DNA of 64,000 nucleotides from Phytoseiulus persimilis (Eukaryota; Arthropoda; Arachnida; Mesostigmata; Phytoseiidae), in NCBI GenBank assembly GCA_037576195.1, contig CM075101.1, positions 28,334,001 through 28,398,000 on the forward strand, written 5' to 3'. Positions 1 to 13,325 of this stretch are shown here, in pieces. Numbering within the stretch: the stretch's first letter is position 1; every line of letters begins with the position of its first letter. The position numbers and the translations under genes are program-made. The notes beneath the pieces are model-generated. The model did no database searches and was not told the origin of the DNA. It worked only from the letters and a program-made list of their open reading frames with translations.

Positions 1-3000
1 CGTCCGCCTCGTTGTTCTTGACAATCGGATCATTCCCCCGGAGTGGACGCTTGCTGACAGTCACGAACGAAAAATGAGACCCTAGGGGACAGAGCTTCCT
101 CGGTGATGAAACGCCCATCGCGGATCTGAATGAGAGCTGCCTCCTCGATCAGCAGCTCCGACCCCAGTAGCGCGAGCGGTTTTCTGAAACTGGTCAGGGT
201 TTCAAGCTGGTCTGAGGAGGACGCGACTAGAATATAAGAATCCTTTCCGCAGGACGGAGCCGGCCGGGGAGGAGAATTTTCCGATGCTGCAGTTCGCACA
301 CGCTGCTTCAGCTGCATCCGAACAGACGTCAAACGAATTTGGACTTCTCTCTTTCGCTTGCACGTTCAGTCGATCGAACGTTCATCCGGACGAACGTCAT
401 CGCCAAAAATCCACGGATCTGTCGGAGGTCGGAAACGTCTTCCAGCGCAATAGGAAACGGCCATCCGATTAGGAGCGTGCTCGCAAAACTTCCCGAACCA
501 TTTCCTCGGACCATCGAGTCCTGCCGTCGAGTCGGAGGGTGTATTACAGCTTTAGATAGCAACCACTGCCATTGCTGACACCGGCATCGGGCGCCGCACA
601 GCTAGCAATATCGCCGTCGGTAGTGATCTACGCTCACAAACGAAGCCTGCGACGAGCAGAGCCAATGCGAGTTGAGAACTCGACGAGGGCAGCTGTCGCG
701 GAAGAGTTCTTCCCTCCTCCTTTCGTGCAACTTCTCGCTAATCTAATAGGAATCAGTTCCGTCGACGTTTCGGAGGAGGCGGAAACAGTCGAACCCGCGC
801 TCGAGCTGCCGCGGCTCGAAGTTCCAGCTCTCTTGCCTGCGCGACCGCCCGGCCGTCGTCTGCTGCTCTCCGGGGCGGCATTTTATTACTCCTATAAATT
901 AGGAAGAGCGATCATATCGGACTCAAGTTACCAAGACGAGAGAGTTTCCGGGGCCAGCACTCCCCCTAGCGCGGCTGGAGTCGGTTTCGTTGACAACCGG
1001 TCCTGAGAGAGCGTTTCTTTGAACTCCTTCTGCCGTGTTCTGCTTATTCGGAGTAGGCGTCGAGGAGAAAAAGAAGTAAGCAGAGGGAATCGAAACTCAC
1101 TTCTCGCATCCCTCGATGAGAGTACGCCCACGAGGGCCAGGGGCACGACCACCTCAAACGATTGATGAAGTCGAGGACACTTGACATGACGAACGAGTAG
1201 AAAACGTCTCTCGGGGCTCTACAGCACCACGCGGAAACGGCAACCTCCTCAGCATGCTGCTTTCCGAGTTTTACAACTCCCCGGTTTACGACAAGTCATC
1301 CCGCAGAGGTCATTAGCTCCTCCGGAGGAAAAACTCACTGATATGAATTTACTCAAAGCCTCAACTATAAATCGTGACGTTCTCCTTGAGCACCTCCGAC
1401 AGTTTCATTCTCCCTTGTTCCATCACCTCCCCTCACAGACGTCACCGTATCATATTGTTCGCGGTTGGATTCCGGACGAGGTGAGACAGCGATCGGAACC
1501 GGGCAGCGTTTCCTCTCGACACCCATTCATTTCAGAGGAGGCCGTTGACTATCCAATAGCGGCGCTCCACCCTACCGTTATTCATCACACAGTGCGCACA
1601 CGGGAGCGCGGATCGACTGTAGTTCAGTGAGGTTGAGAATGTCGGCAGGTGAGCACGGGAGCGCGAAGAGCTCAAGTAAAGGAGAGACCACTCCGCAAGC
1701 TCCTTTCTCTGTCAATATATGCGGAAAGAAAGCGCCGTGTAATGTCGGAGGAAAGTACAATTAGTCATCTGTCCTACCCCCCCCCCCCCCCCCCAATCCC
1801 CCCCGATTCTCCCCTCCCCCCTTTTCATGATCACTGAGCCCTGCGTCCTGCTTTCAGGAGCACAGTTTAAGACAGAAAATAGAGAGGCTGGCAAGTCTTC
1901 GCATGGGACGTGCTGGCCTCGAAGAGCCCTCCTCTAATACGGGTCCTCGCCCAGCAGACCACGTGCTGCGCCTGTACTTTAACCCGACGCAACAGGGTGG
2001 CAATTTGCTGGTCAGTTAAAACAACTTGTTCTGGCCATGGTACAGACTCAGCGGGTGGATCGATCCGTCGGAAGAACCCACCGGCTCCCAGGATGCGGCG
2101 GATCCGCGGACGCAGCAGATCCGCTGCAGCTGTGCCTTGGGGCAGCTGCTTTCAAGAACTTGGAAAGCACACTCTGAAGCGAAACGAGAGAAGTTCAGCA
2201 TAAATCCTTCGTCTTCAGTCGAGCGGAAACTTCCATTAGCTTTTGGTTCAGTAAACGGGAAACGATGGCAAGAAACTGCGTTGAAGTCAATGCTGACCTG
2301 TTGAGTGTTGAGCCACCTGCGTGAACGCACCACCGACAAGGCGGAGGGCAAAGGGGCTTCGCTGTGTGAGCAAGTGCAGCAAGCAGTCTGTCCCACTCAG
2401 CTCCGAACTCCCGAGCGGACCGCATGCTTCTGACGTGCAGTGCGGCTGTGCGTCGTGCCGGCTAGTGCTTCCGAGCTTATTTCCGTCGCCTCTCCGTGAA
2501 ACGCCGCTGAGCACTTTTTTTGCCAGAGGATTTTGTGTCGACGCAGCTTCTCTCCGATGGGACACTCTCGGACCGCTAGTGCTTCGAGCGACTGCCGCAA
2601 CCGGGACAGCTTGACTCGCCGCTCGCCACGTTCGTTCGGTGCCGCCGAAACTGCGCTGGCCACTCGACTGCGCACGACTTGACTCCCTTGGCAAGTTGTG
2701 AACTTTGCTCGCGATTCCTATTTCCGACTGCTCGTCGTTAGCGTCCCCGCGGTGTTAAATCCGCAGCTCAGTTGGGAGCGGGTTCGTTGGGCTGTCCGGT
2801 TCTGAAGTCGAAGTTTCCCTCAGCGGTCCCGAAGAGTCACTTTATCGACAATGGCTTTCTATTCAGCGGAGGAGCTGTCGAATTCGTTAGGATCGCCCCT
2901 CGGTCGCTCCGAGAAGGAAATCTGGAGTCGTTCGAGTTGAAACCGAACAGCCAGAAGTGCGGTCGACTCCTCGAACAGCAGTGAGGGTGACTTCGTCGGA

Positions 3001-3480
3001 TTCGCGGCCGGACTCCTGAAAGTGGAGCTGCTTTCACCGGAGTAGAAGCTGAAACCGTTTTGTCGGTGAAGCGGAGTCTGTCGAAGGTGGAGTCGGATGA
3101 TACGTGGAGCTGAACTTGCTGAACTAGTAGCCAGCCCGCCGATGCCGAGAGCTGTACCGCTAGCTGAAGGTCGAATCCCTCGGTTGACCGTTCTGTCGTC
3201 CTCGAGTGAAGCAATTAAAGTTATACATGATTGATGGTTGTGTGCTCTTGTGCCCTTGTCAACGCGCGACAGGAAATCTCTGCCGCTGTGCGATAGCTTC
3301 CTTAAAGATTTCTTGATGTCGTCGAATGCCTTCTCAGTCAGTCATCAATCGTCGTATGAGCGTTCTCGTTCGCCGCTGTCAAACATGAAGCACACGTACA
3401 AAGCACTACGAATGATACGGTCTGCATAGATTCGCCATTCATCACAAGTGACCGCAGGAGCCAATCTTCTAACGAATGAT
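1..3480. other. No recognised gene
   Basis: No open frame here resembles a known family. The longest are about 100 to 145 codons, overlap on both strands and look like chance frames. A TATA-like stretch (CTATAAAT near 891) lies in GC-rich sequence but no coding start follows it convincingly. Non-coding 5' exons of the tetraspanin that starts at 3481 could lie here, but I cannot place them. The interval also contains the poly-C tract at 1777-1794. Confidence 0.5.
1777..1794. repeat. Poly-C tract, 18 bases
   Basis: Eighteen consecutive C are followed by further C-rich sequence to about 1830 (CCCCCC blocks separated by AAT, GATT and T). The minus strand is therefore a run of G blocks that could form a G-quadruplex. 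It lies in non-coding sequence. The length is likely polymorphic and open to sequencing error. Confidence 0.9.
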
Positions 3481-5321
3481 ATGAGTACCAAGAAAAAACT
3501 GTTGAAGCTACTTGTGATATTTTACTCCCTCGTCAACGTGTTGATCGGATTCGCACTTGTGCTGCTCTCGGTCGCGTTCGTGAGCACTGGCTACACCTAT
3601 CTGGAGCCCCGAGGTAAGTTTGTCCTCGGCACGCCGCGGAGTTGGTATCCCATGTGTGGATTTCGGTTTTCGGCAGTGCACTTCGGTGTGCTTCGAATTC
3701 GACCTTTTTTTGCGGGGAAGTGACGAGCTCAACAGCAGCAGCCCGCCAGGCCCGGAGGGTCGCAGCCTCCTTCCCCTCGGCCCAGAGAACTCTGCAGACT
3801 CTTGTTCGTATCGGTTTCCGTCGCGTTCCGTGGACGGATTCCGACAACGATCTGCATTTTGTTCCTCGGTCGGATGCGCAACGATTCGAGCTCCTCGCTA
3901 GAATTTTCTCAGAAACCCCGGAAGCGGTGTGGTCACCGGTCAGATCCGAGCATCTCGATTGCAGGAATGAACTTGAGATAAGGCTGCGACCGTTAGTGGG
4001 CCTTCCACGAGACTCCGGAACGACTCTGCTGAATCTCTCGTTCTCTGTAATAGTGTAGAGTCCAGTAGGAAATTGTCGGGACTTCGGTCGAGCGCTGCGC
4101 CGGTTGGGGCGAGCCTGGGGTTTCCCATCTGGTCGCCGGTCATTCCCAACAGTTCATTACCCCTCCTGCTTCCTCTTCGTTCGACAGAGAAAACCACCTT
4201 GCTGTACGTTCTGTCATTTGGAACCACAGTCTGCGGCCTGTTCACAACGATCTCCGGTATCCTCGGTTTCCTGGGCGCCGTATGTCGGTCGCCGTGTCTC
4301 TTGGCGCTCACTGCAGCTATTCTATTGGTGCCACTCGCGGCCAGCATCTACATTTCTAACAAGGAGACTTCGGCTCTACGCGCTTCGGTAAGGCTGATTG
4401 GAACATAGTAGTAGTCACAGCGGTAGTCGTAGCGGTGGTAGTTGTAGGCCTAATGAGTTTCTCTCGTCGGGTTTTTTCCGCGTTGCCGGAAGAGTCCAAT
4501 GTACCCTAAAGGGTACGGCGGCGGCGTCGCTCAAAAGAGACGACGGCGTTGCCTCCCTGCCTGCAGGCTGGGCATTCCGTCGACGGGAACGAACATTTGT
4601 CGCAGTCAATCGAAGGAATTCAGGCTCACGATGGGAAAACCATTTGCAGGTGCGCGATCAGCTCGAAGAAGTATTTTTTGAAACATACGGTACACAAGAT
4701 CACATCACTATGGTTATAGACTTGGTCCAGTCCACACTCAAGTGCTGCGGAGTCGAAGGCCCCAGCGACTGGGCGGATTCAGCCTACAATACCGGTACCG
4801 CTCTTACGTTTCCATTCCATCAGGGTGAAATTCACTCTCTCTCCCTCTATCCATCTCCCCCTCTCTCCCTGCGAGCCAGGGTCCAAACTCTCGAGTAACA
4901 TACTTTGTTCCGTTCTATGCAACAACCATGTCCGCGAGTTGCCGATGTTGCCGTTGCTCTATTCAGCTGCGAGGCACAAACAAACAAATCTCTTCCAGGT
5001 AACGTCAGTCGCACGGGAGAGCCTATCCAAGACAAGGATTACCTTATACCACCATCGTGCTGTCGCTTCAAAAAACGCTGCACGTTCGCGCGAAACATTA
5101 CTCTTGCGAAAAACCACACCCCTCGCAAGGGAATCTACAGCAGAGGTTGCGGAATTCTCATAGACGGTCACATCAAAGCGGTTTTAGAGCAAGCAGAAGT
5201 CATTCTTCTGAGCGACGCGGCACTCGACGTTATCGGGATCATCTGTATTTGGATTTTGTTCGTGGTATTTCGGCATGACATCGCCAAAGAAGAAGCCGAA
5301 GGAGCGCGAACCAACGTCTAG
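3481..5321 (+). CDS. Tetraspanin, complete, four exons
   Basis: This is a four-pass membrane scaffold protein that organises partner proteins in surface microdomains. Exons are 3481-3613, 4188-4387, 4650-4824 and 4999-5321, giving 276 residues. Introns are 574, 262 and 174 bases with donors GTAAGT, GTAAGG and GTGAAA and all acceptors AG. Phases are 1, 0 and 1 and the frame closes exactly. Helix 1 is at about residues 7-34, helix 2 at 48-75, helix 3 at 80-100 and helix 4 at 241-260. The large extracellular loop carries the family signature: CCG at 143-145, PxSCC at 188-191, another Cys at 197, and GC at 219-220, which makes six cysteines. The short cytoplasmic tail ends in TNV. The ATG at 3481 is the first in frame ahead of helix 1. 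An out-of-frame ATG ATA TGA overlaps it as a two-codon upstream frame. A second in-phase donor at 4795 could shorten the loop by ten residues. The family call is secure; the subfamily is not determined. Confidence 0.92.
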
Positions 5322-5881
5322 TGAATGCTGAGGCGCCTTCCGAGGCATGCCTCATCATATGAGACGCATGTTTCCGTACATATCTCCGGATCCTCGAGCT
5401 GTTCGGCAACGAGTTTCGGGGGAGCCCGGCGGGTGAAAGTGAAAAGCAAGCGCATAGGCGGCCCGTTCCTGGAACTTCCCGGACTTCTACTGTGTACCGC
5501 AATAGCCATAATCAGACTGATATAGCAGGGAATGAGGAGGGGAAGACCTGGATTACGCATATTGGTTCAGCATTCGTTCATTCACCCACTCACTCACTTG
5601 GTCAGGCACCTGGTGGAGCACTCACGAGTTTGTCACATCCTCAAGGTTGAGCCAACCCGCTCGTAGACCGTTTTCCATTCGCTGATTGAGTCACTCGTTC
5701 GCCAACCGAAACAGGCGAAGAGTTTTGAAGTTGAATACATTGTTTTGATTCTACCGGCACTGGTTGTGAAGGCAGTGCGACGTGACCTGGCCGGGTCCCA
5801 TGAACACCCCACGCGTAATATTAGGGAGCCGGGGATAAGCTTATAGTGATCATGTCATGGAAATCGTCGAGGATTCAAAGC

Positions 5882-5901
5882 ATTATTATTATCATTATTA
5901 T
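5882..5901. repeat. ATT microsatellite, imperfect
   Basis: A short run of ATT units is interrupted by one ATC. It lies in the likely 3' flank of the tetraspanin gene. Confidence 0.7.
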
Positions 5902-6048
5902 GAGGTAATAAGAGGTGATGATTGCTACATTAGCGTAAGGTCACTGTGACGGAGAATGCCGGAGAGGGCGAATAAGAGTTGAGATACCGATGCCACTCTT
6001 GAGAACGAGAATGGTGACGGCAGGAATATCTGATGTGTTGATGACAGT

Positions 6049-6054
6049 AATAAA
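6049..6054 (+). terminator. Candidate poly(A) signal of the tetraspanin
   Basis: This AATAAA hexamer lies 727 bases after the tetraspanin stop codon. I did not notice a closer canonical signal. A second AATAAA is at 6473-6478. The assignment rests on position only. Confidence 0.3.
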
Positions 6055-7229
6055 CGATTCGGAACTTTACGCCTGGGGTCTCGATTCCGAACGCCCGAAC
6101 GTCTCCAGATCACAGGCTTGCAGTCATCGATCGTTCCGCTCGGCTTGAAATCAGGGTCTCCCGGCTGTCGTTCTGACTGCGCGTCTGGGCCGCCATGCAG
6201 TCAGCCAGATACGATGGAAGAAGTCCCCCTCCCCCAGCCCGGATAGGAAGAACGAGACAACGAAATGAGAGGTTTTGTTTTGTCGAGAGAGCGCCTCGAG
6301 GTATGCAGGATAATTAACCGACTGATAATAAGCATACGCATCTCATTCGCACAGTGGGTGCGCTCGGCTCCATCACAACACCCTCAACAGAAACCGAGCG
6401 ACGGGCGGTCGCGTGGGAGCGACACTGGAGTACGCTCCCAGTGGCGGTATTATTCCCTCGAGATGACTGGGCAATAAACGCCATTCGGTATTTTAGCTTG
6501 ATGACCACCGCTTCCTCTCTCGGCAACCGCGATTTTTTTCCTGCCTGTTCCCAATTCGATCAAGTAAAAGATAGTCGCTCGGGCAACATCCAATCCTGAC
6601 CAAGGACTCCTGTGAGACCAAGTGGAGGTGCCTTCTTGAGCTCCTGCACTAAGCCGAGATTCATCCGTGAGGCTAGCGAGAATAGCTGCTCGAGATCATC
6701 TGCTGCAATCGGGATATTCTACCTTACGCTCTCTAATTACAGCCTGTTCTGACTCTCACGGAGCCCCTCCGCTGAGGATACGAGCACAGGAGTTTGTTGA
6801 GAACGATTCCCTGGCACTAATGAGATCATTCGAACTGATCCCAACATGCAGCAATACATGGCCGCGATATCCGAGTTTCGACAGCGTCAAAGCTGGTTAT
6901 TTCTTCGACCTACGAAGTTCTTCAATACGTTTTGATGTCGTCTTCTTCGAATCCCCGTAACGATGCGTCGAAAGCTGCTCTGATGAATGGGTTATTTTTC
7001 CAACTTCGAAACTTTGAGCATTCGTCCAAAAATCCGTAGTTTCGCATTGATTGCGTTCGGGGTTGATAGGATGTTTCAAGTTGGAACGAGCGATTTGTTC
7101 CTCGGATCGTTTCGGAACTATCACATCAGCTATTCGAGCAAGTCAAAGACGGGAGTGGAGAATTTCTGGCCGTTGAAGAGCGATCGCTCGGCCATCTGAG
7201 TGAGAAACCGCGGGTGCAGAAACACTCCA

Positions 7230-7244
7230 GGGGGGGGGGGGGGG
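7230..7244. repeat. Poly-G tract, 15 bases
   Basis: Fifteen consecutive G lie in non-coding sequence between chance frames. Confidence 0.9.
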
Positions 7245-8293
7245 CTGCGAGCAGTTTCAATGCATCTCAAATGACAACGGAACGGAGCTGCCGGTTTTTC
7301 CAGTTTAGGCTTCCCGAGTCGACACCCGAAGCCGCACTCCAGGTTTGACAGGCAAGCTTGCCGCTACCTTCACCAGAATGGAGCATCGCTGTTTTTTTCC
7401 CACGTTGTGAGACTCCTGCTAGTCTTGGGCTATTTGCATTGTATTATTCCTCGTGGAGCAATTTGGCAAAGAGTCTCAGGTCCGCTTATTCCGAGGCTGG
7501 CGGCAGCCGTGAGCTGGATCTGCCTTGGCCTTCCTTCTCTAGCGCTCTGTTGTAGTACTCTCTTCCGTAATCCAAGCTATCAATAGAGACAGACTAAGCG
7601 TGCTTTGACCTTCCTCCTCCCGCAGCCAACCTATGGCTGGTTATAGCTACCTACTCGATATAAATGCCTTATCGGAAGCCATCCACTCTGCTCGGTCGCC
7701 CTGATTGATAATGGACAGAGTTGTCGTACTTTTCCCTGATAGCCCTCCGTCATGCTATCTGGGATTGACCTTTCAGACAAACGAAATGCCTTCACTCCGT
7801 CGACCTGCCCGCCCGATCGTGTCTTCGTTAGCTATTTTACCGATCACCGCACGACTGACGCAGCAGGAATTCATGTCGACCATATACATGGCTCAGCGTC
7901 CTCCCATTCATCGAGCTAATTGCGGTTGGCAGGATTCACGCTTCAGAAGAAATACACCGCTCCTTGGACCTTCCTTCCTTCCTTGGCTGAAGTGACGCGG
8001 GACCCTAACCCGTTTAGTGTCTTTGTGAGCTTCCCTGCGCCGAATTTACTCCTCGCGGGTCGCAGCGTTCGTGTTCTCGTGACAATGTTGTTCGTGTCAG
8101 AACGGGAGCTGGGAGGAAAAGATAAACCGTCGACAAAGAAAAACCACGACTAAAACGACGCACATCGGAGCGTCCTCCGTCCTATGTTCTCCTTGCCGTA
8201 TGTTACGCCCGCCCCTTCCCACGGGACGACCATAAACATGTCGTCCGTTCCCCTGCCGAGTCATTGAGACAGAGTCGTCTAGTGGAAATCCTT

Positions 8294-8306
8294 CCCCCCC
8301 CCCCCC
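8294..8306. repeat. Poly-C tract, 13 bases
   Basis: Thirteen consecutive C are followed by a CTCTC pyrimidine run, in non-coding sequence. Confidence 0.9.
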
Positions 8307-11300
8307 TCTCCCAAAATATACAACTCGACCCGCTTCCTATTCCATTCACTCACACTTCGAACCCCGCGTTTGTCGCCGCCAGCTGCTAAGAACGGCAGCG
8401 GTTGCCCACTCTCGATAGTTGACGGAGATCGATATTACAGCGCAGTTTCAGCATCCGGACCTGACGCCGCTGTCAACGCTGTTCTTCTCTGTCGGCGTCT
8501 TGCGCAGTGGAGGCGGGAAGAGAAAGCGAGCTAGTGGGCGAGGATTTTCGGAAAAGTTTCAGAGAAAATGAGAAACGTTGTTCGACCCGGTCGACGTCGA
8601 TCGGAGCTCTTTGACCCTCCCCCAGGAAGTATCGAGTCGCAAAATGTGTTTTGCTCGAGTGGAAGCACCAGCTGTGACAGCAGAAGCCGAAAGCACCAGA
8701 GCATGTACAGTTCATATCCCGAGTGGGTCATAACGTCCCGCGAGCTTGTCACTAGTGCAGCATAACAAGGTGACCGGAGTTCTCAATTACGCAGACCAGA
8801 GCCACCACCGAGCCTATGTCCTTCTGGTCCTGTTGTGTGGAGGTCTCTGCGGGTCGTTCGGAGCCTTCGACTCGACACAGAACAGTCGTCCTTCCTCGCT
8901 CGCCGCCGATGCCGAATGTTGGCTTTTGGCGGTGTTCAACGGCGCCACGAATCAACTATTGAGGGGCATGTAGGACAACGAGAGAGGGATCCTTCCGGTC
9001 TGATAGAACAATTGACTCCTCTGCTCAACTTTATATGCGTTGTCTCAATCGAGGCGATTTACCCCGTGTAGGACATGAGACCAAACAAAGTTCGAATCGT
9101 CCGTAAGCACCCATGGTGAATGAGTCCCGCTGATTAATGCTGATCCGGCAGCGACGCTGAATGGTGACAGACGCGCTCTCCAAGAGGAGAGGAGAGAGAG
9201 CTTCGTTATGGTCAGGGTTCTCCGAACAGTCTTCTCTCGGATCTGAGCAGAGGCTCTCACCGACGTGAACCAATTTCCATACTCCTCGGCTGGAATCAGT
9301 GTGAGTGAATGAGGCTGTCAGGGAGTTCCAGGACGATTCTGAGACCTCTCGAAGCCTCGTACTGAGAGCTCCGAGTCCCAGGAGATCATGGACGGGCTTC
9401 GATCCCGTTGCCCCCCGGTGGCGGCAAGGCTGAGATAAAAAAATATGATAACTTTCCTCGACCAGGGGATCGTCGCCTCCGGTCGGAGCCACGCTGCCTC
9501 TCTCATTCCTGCTGGATTCTATCCTAGAGGACTCTCCGATATTCACCGGAGCTTGAAACCCACCGTACTGGTTCCAAGATTGGCTTGTCCAATCAAGTCA
9601 AGCTTCGTATGTGTCGGAACCTCGGAATCGGTTTCAAGAGCACTCCGAGATACTTGATCCCTCGATCGCAGAGACTCGCGTTCGTTGATATCATTCACTC
9701 TCCGCGATGAAATCCGCTGGCTAGGACCCTGAAGGGAAGCGAGACGCCCCAGGTCTCCCTCGAAAGCGAACATTCGAACTGGTACAAATCTAGGAACACG
9801 ACGGGTCAACGCGCGATAACTCATAACGGTAGGGTGAGAGCTGGGCTCGCCAAGAACGAGCTACCTGATCGCGTTTGCGGTGACTGAAATATCAGGAACA
9901 GTATCGGTTCTCGACCAGGCGGTATACGGAGGACATTTCGCCGGAATGAGTTGGGCGGTTGGCTCTTGTTTTTCAAAAGCGCTTGCGTGACACCCAGCCG
10001 GGCCCTGTAGCTGTCCGTCGCATCTCGTCAGCGCTAGCAGGAGCAGGGCCGACGTCGGTTCACAACTCAAAGGTCACCCACGAAAGAGAACGAATGGCGG
10101 AAGCGGAGTTTCACTTTTTCTCCTCGGCTGAATCGCCTCGTTCACGTTGAGAAACGTCGACAGGGGAATGCGGCCGGGAATGAACTGAGTGAGAACTCTT
10201 TCGTCGCATCACTCAAACCGTGGACCGGGAGAGGAAACCGAAAACCGAGGGGGAGAACGCAGCCATTCGCGAAATTGGCGTCTGCATCTGTGCGCTGTCG
10301 ACGGTCTTCTTCCACCACCAAGGATGCCACCTACCCCCGCTGAAGACATCGTTTTCGGAATCAATGCAACCACACACCAAGCGAGAAGGTACATCGACGC
10401 TATCAAGCGTTGAATAGTTCGACAGAGGTCCATTCAGCATCTGACGAGCGGTGGGGAGATCTCGGGATCGCGCAGTTTCTTCCAAGCTCGAAAGCCTCGT
10501 TCAGCTTCAGAGCTTTCGGATTAATTATCGAGGGCCACTTCGAGTTTCTCCGGTTTGAAACTCTGGGATCGAAAAGCGCCACTAATCCCAAAACAGGCGA
10601 GCTTTAAGGAGACGCAGCGGAACTCACTCTCGCAGAGCGCGATGCCGGGAGTATTTACGAGCGATGCTCTCGATCCAACGGTTCTGGATGAACTCATACT
10701 TCCTAGCTTTCGTGCAGTTCCGCTTGTAACTTTCCGATGTCATCCCCTTCACGCGACTCAACAACCGTCTGATCTCGGCTCTGACAGCATCCGCCGCAAA
10801 GAGTGGAGCAGAAAAGAAACCAATTGAGGTCTGAGGGAAAAGAAAGCCGCTCGTAGATTGAAACGACGGATATGCTCGGAGTAGTCTGCCTCGACTTGAA
10901 CATGCAGCCGGTCGAGGATCCTAGGAGAAAAAGAAAGCCTTGCTCTGCTCGCTCTTCTCCGATGCCTGCTGTCGCCGTTGCCGCTGCATTCAGAACAGAT
11001 CGGGAAAGGAACCTCGGAAAACGCGGAGGGAAGACGTCGGAGGACATGTTCGTGCGATTGATTTCGAGAATATTCGTCTGCTCTTGGTCGATTTGTTGTC
11101 TCAATCGTCGACGTAGACGTCGATTCCGGTCGAGATGACACTCGACGAGACGCGACAGACGAAGTTGACTTAGGGACTGGGGATCCCGCCCTCGTCCTTC
11201 TCGGTCCGGAGGGTTTCGCCTTGGCCGGCTTTGCAATATCAGGTAGTCTCGGTCCGGAACTTTCTGTTTGCCCTGCGACGTTTGTATTTTTTCATTTCGA

Positions 11301-13325
11301 TTCAGCGTTACGACGTTGTTGTCGATACAAGGCAGCAGAAGTGTCGGCCAGGAGGAAAACCTTCCCCATCTTTAGGTGGTAACGTAAGTCCTTGCGGCAC
11401 GACGTGAGCATCCTGCGACTGTGGGAATTATTTGCCCGGAGGTCGTGGCATGATCCACGTCGCTACGTGACGGAATTCCCCCCGAGGTTTTCCTTCTCCA
11501 TCATGTAATCTTGGACTCTGGGAGGAGTTTGTTCCCAACAATCACATACGAAGTGTCACATAACACCCGACCATGGAGGCAGCACTCGCTTCTCGGCTCG
11601 GTTCTCACTATTGTGGTACTTTTCCCCTGCTTGACTAACTTCTCTCTCCTCCCCCCACCATTCGGAGAACGCCTTGCGCCACCGAATAGATTCGATTTCT
11701 CACCCGCATTCGCATCACTAGGCCTCCAGCGCGATGAGCGGCGAGTTCCGTGATGAGAGGGGGGGGGACCTTGCTCCTCCACGGGTTTGGGGTTCTCAAG
11801 CGACTGCAAGCACGCGTCGCCAGTTCCGGGAACAAAGCACCCCACGAACCTTCCGCAGCTGATGAGGCTGAACGTCGACTTAGCGGCGTCGACAGTGAAA
11901 AGGGAGCAGCGGCCGACTCAAGGAACAGCGAAATGGCTCGGTGGTAAGCTCCAGGCTATGGGCGGCATGATGACGTTTTATGGAAGGAAGCGCACTGAAA
12001 CCATCCCACTGACGCCGAGCCATCCATCCAATCGACCCGCTGGCCTAAACTAGCAATACACGCGGGGCCTCGCTCGTCTAATCTATCCCCAGGCGATGCG
12101 CTTCCTTCACCGCGAGCCAAAAGATAACATATAGAGTCTGTTGATATTCGGCGACGAGACGATGGAAGCCTGCCAGCCAGCCGTTCAGCCGCGGGTTCCC
12201 GTAGCTGGCTCCAGAACGAGCAATAATTGAACACGTATCGGGCCAAACAGCTCCGATGAGCCATGAAGCAATGCAACAAGGCCAACGGCGGGGGAAGCAA
12301 CGTCTGCAACGACTCAATCACCGTGTTTGCCAAAGCCGTTTTGTTTAATTTGGAGACTGCCCCACCGCTGCCAGCTCGGGTCGATTCGAACACCCTGCAA
12401 GAACGGAGAGGAGCGACGCCCACTACTCAGCGCTCTGCGTCGTTTCCGCTGTCGATGTCCGCGCTTCCATCGACACAGTACAATGTGACTCGATTCGCGA
12501 CGGGCGTTGAGTTTATGTCCACAGCAATGGATATTGTGGTTTACTTGTTCCGAACGCTGAGTCGGTCGAGCGTCTCGTCGGGTTGGGGCCGCTGCCTCGG
12601 CCGATCGTCGGCTCCATGAAGGATGGAATCCCACTCGATCGGCTCGGGAGTTCTGGCAGTTTTTCGCTACGTCCGCAGTATCGTATTTTTCTCTATACGT
12701 GGCCGGCTTCGTGAGACGTAGTGCTCAGGCTCGACCCGATTCGCCGCTTGGATTCCTTCCCGCAGCGGGACGACCGACTCGAATCCATGAATGGAAGACT
12801 TGTCAGTACTGCGTATGAGTCGTATTGACGCGGCGAACACTGCTTCAGCTGCGTCTGCGGTCCTTCCGAATGTGAACGTTCTCGACGGCCGCGATCGCAG
12901 CTTGCAACAAGACCGCGGCTTCGGTGCGAACGAGTCTTCCATTGTACATATTTTCTTTTCGGCTCATGTGCCCGCTGTGTTTTGACTATCGACGGGAGGA
13001 AATAGCTTTCTCCGATATCCAATGTTCCTCCTGCTGCCTCCTCCTCGCTCCTTCTTTCTGAGAACCTAGGCGTGTAGAACTTTCTCCGGACGCTCGAGAC
13101 TTTCTCTGAGGATCGGAAGAGAGAGAGAGAACCACGGAATTCTTCTTCGTCTTGACCAAACTAATCCGCATTACAAGCATGGGGTCAAGTTTCGAAGATC
13201 AGATGTCATGAGTTCCGCTCGCGTTCGATCTTCCCGCTGAACAATCGGAGTCCCGAACAGTCGTTCCTTCCGAAGCCGGGAAGCGACACGTCATCCTGCA
13301 TTCCTCGGACGAGATTTTCCCTCAC

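Larger units (their letters stand above)
5322..13325. other. Gene-poor stretch
   Basis: I see no recognised gene. It presumably starts with the tetraspanin 3' untranslated region, with an AATAAA at 6049. It contains an ATT-rich microsatellite at 5882-5901, degenerate CACT/CATT tetranucleotides near 5570-5610, a poly-G tract at 7230-7244, a poly-C tract at 8294-8306 and a TATA-like GATATAAATG near 7657. A frame near 8760-8972 encodes a hydrophobic stretch like a signal peptide, but it lacks an ATG and is not supported otherwise. Confidence 0.5.

Noticed and set aside
891..900. TATA-like CTATAAAT
   Set aside because: No start site or coding exon can be linked to it.
8746..8973. Frame with a signal-peptide-like hydrophobic stretch
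   Set aside because: No ATG in frame ahead of the hydrophobic stretch and no family match.
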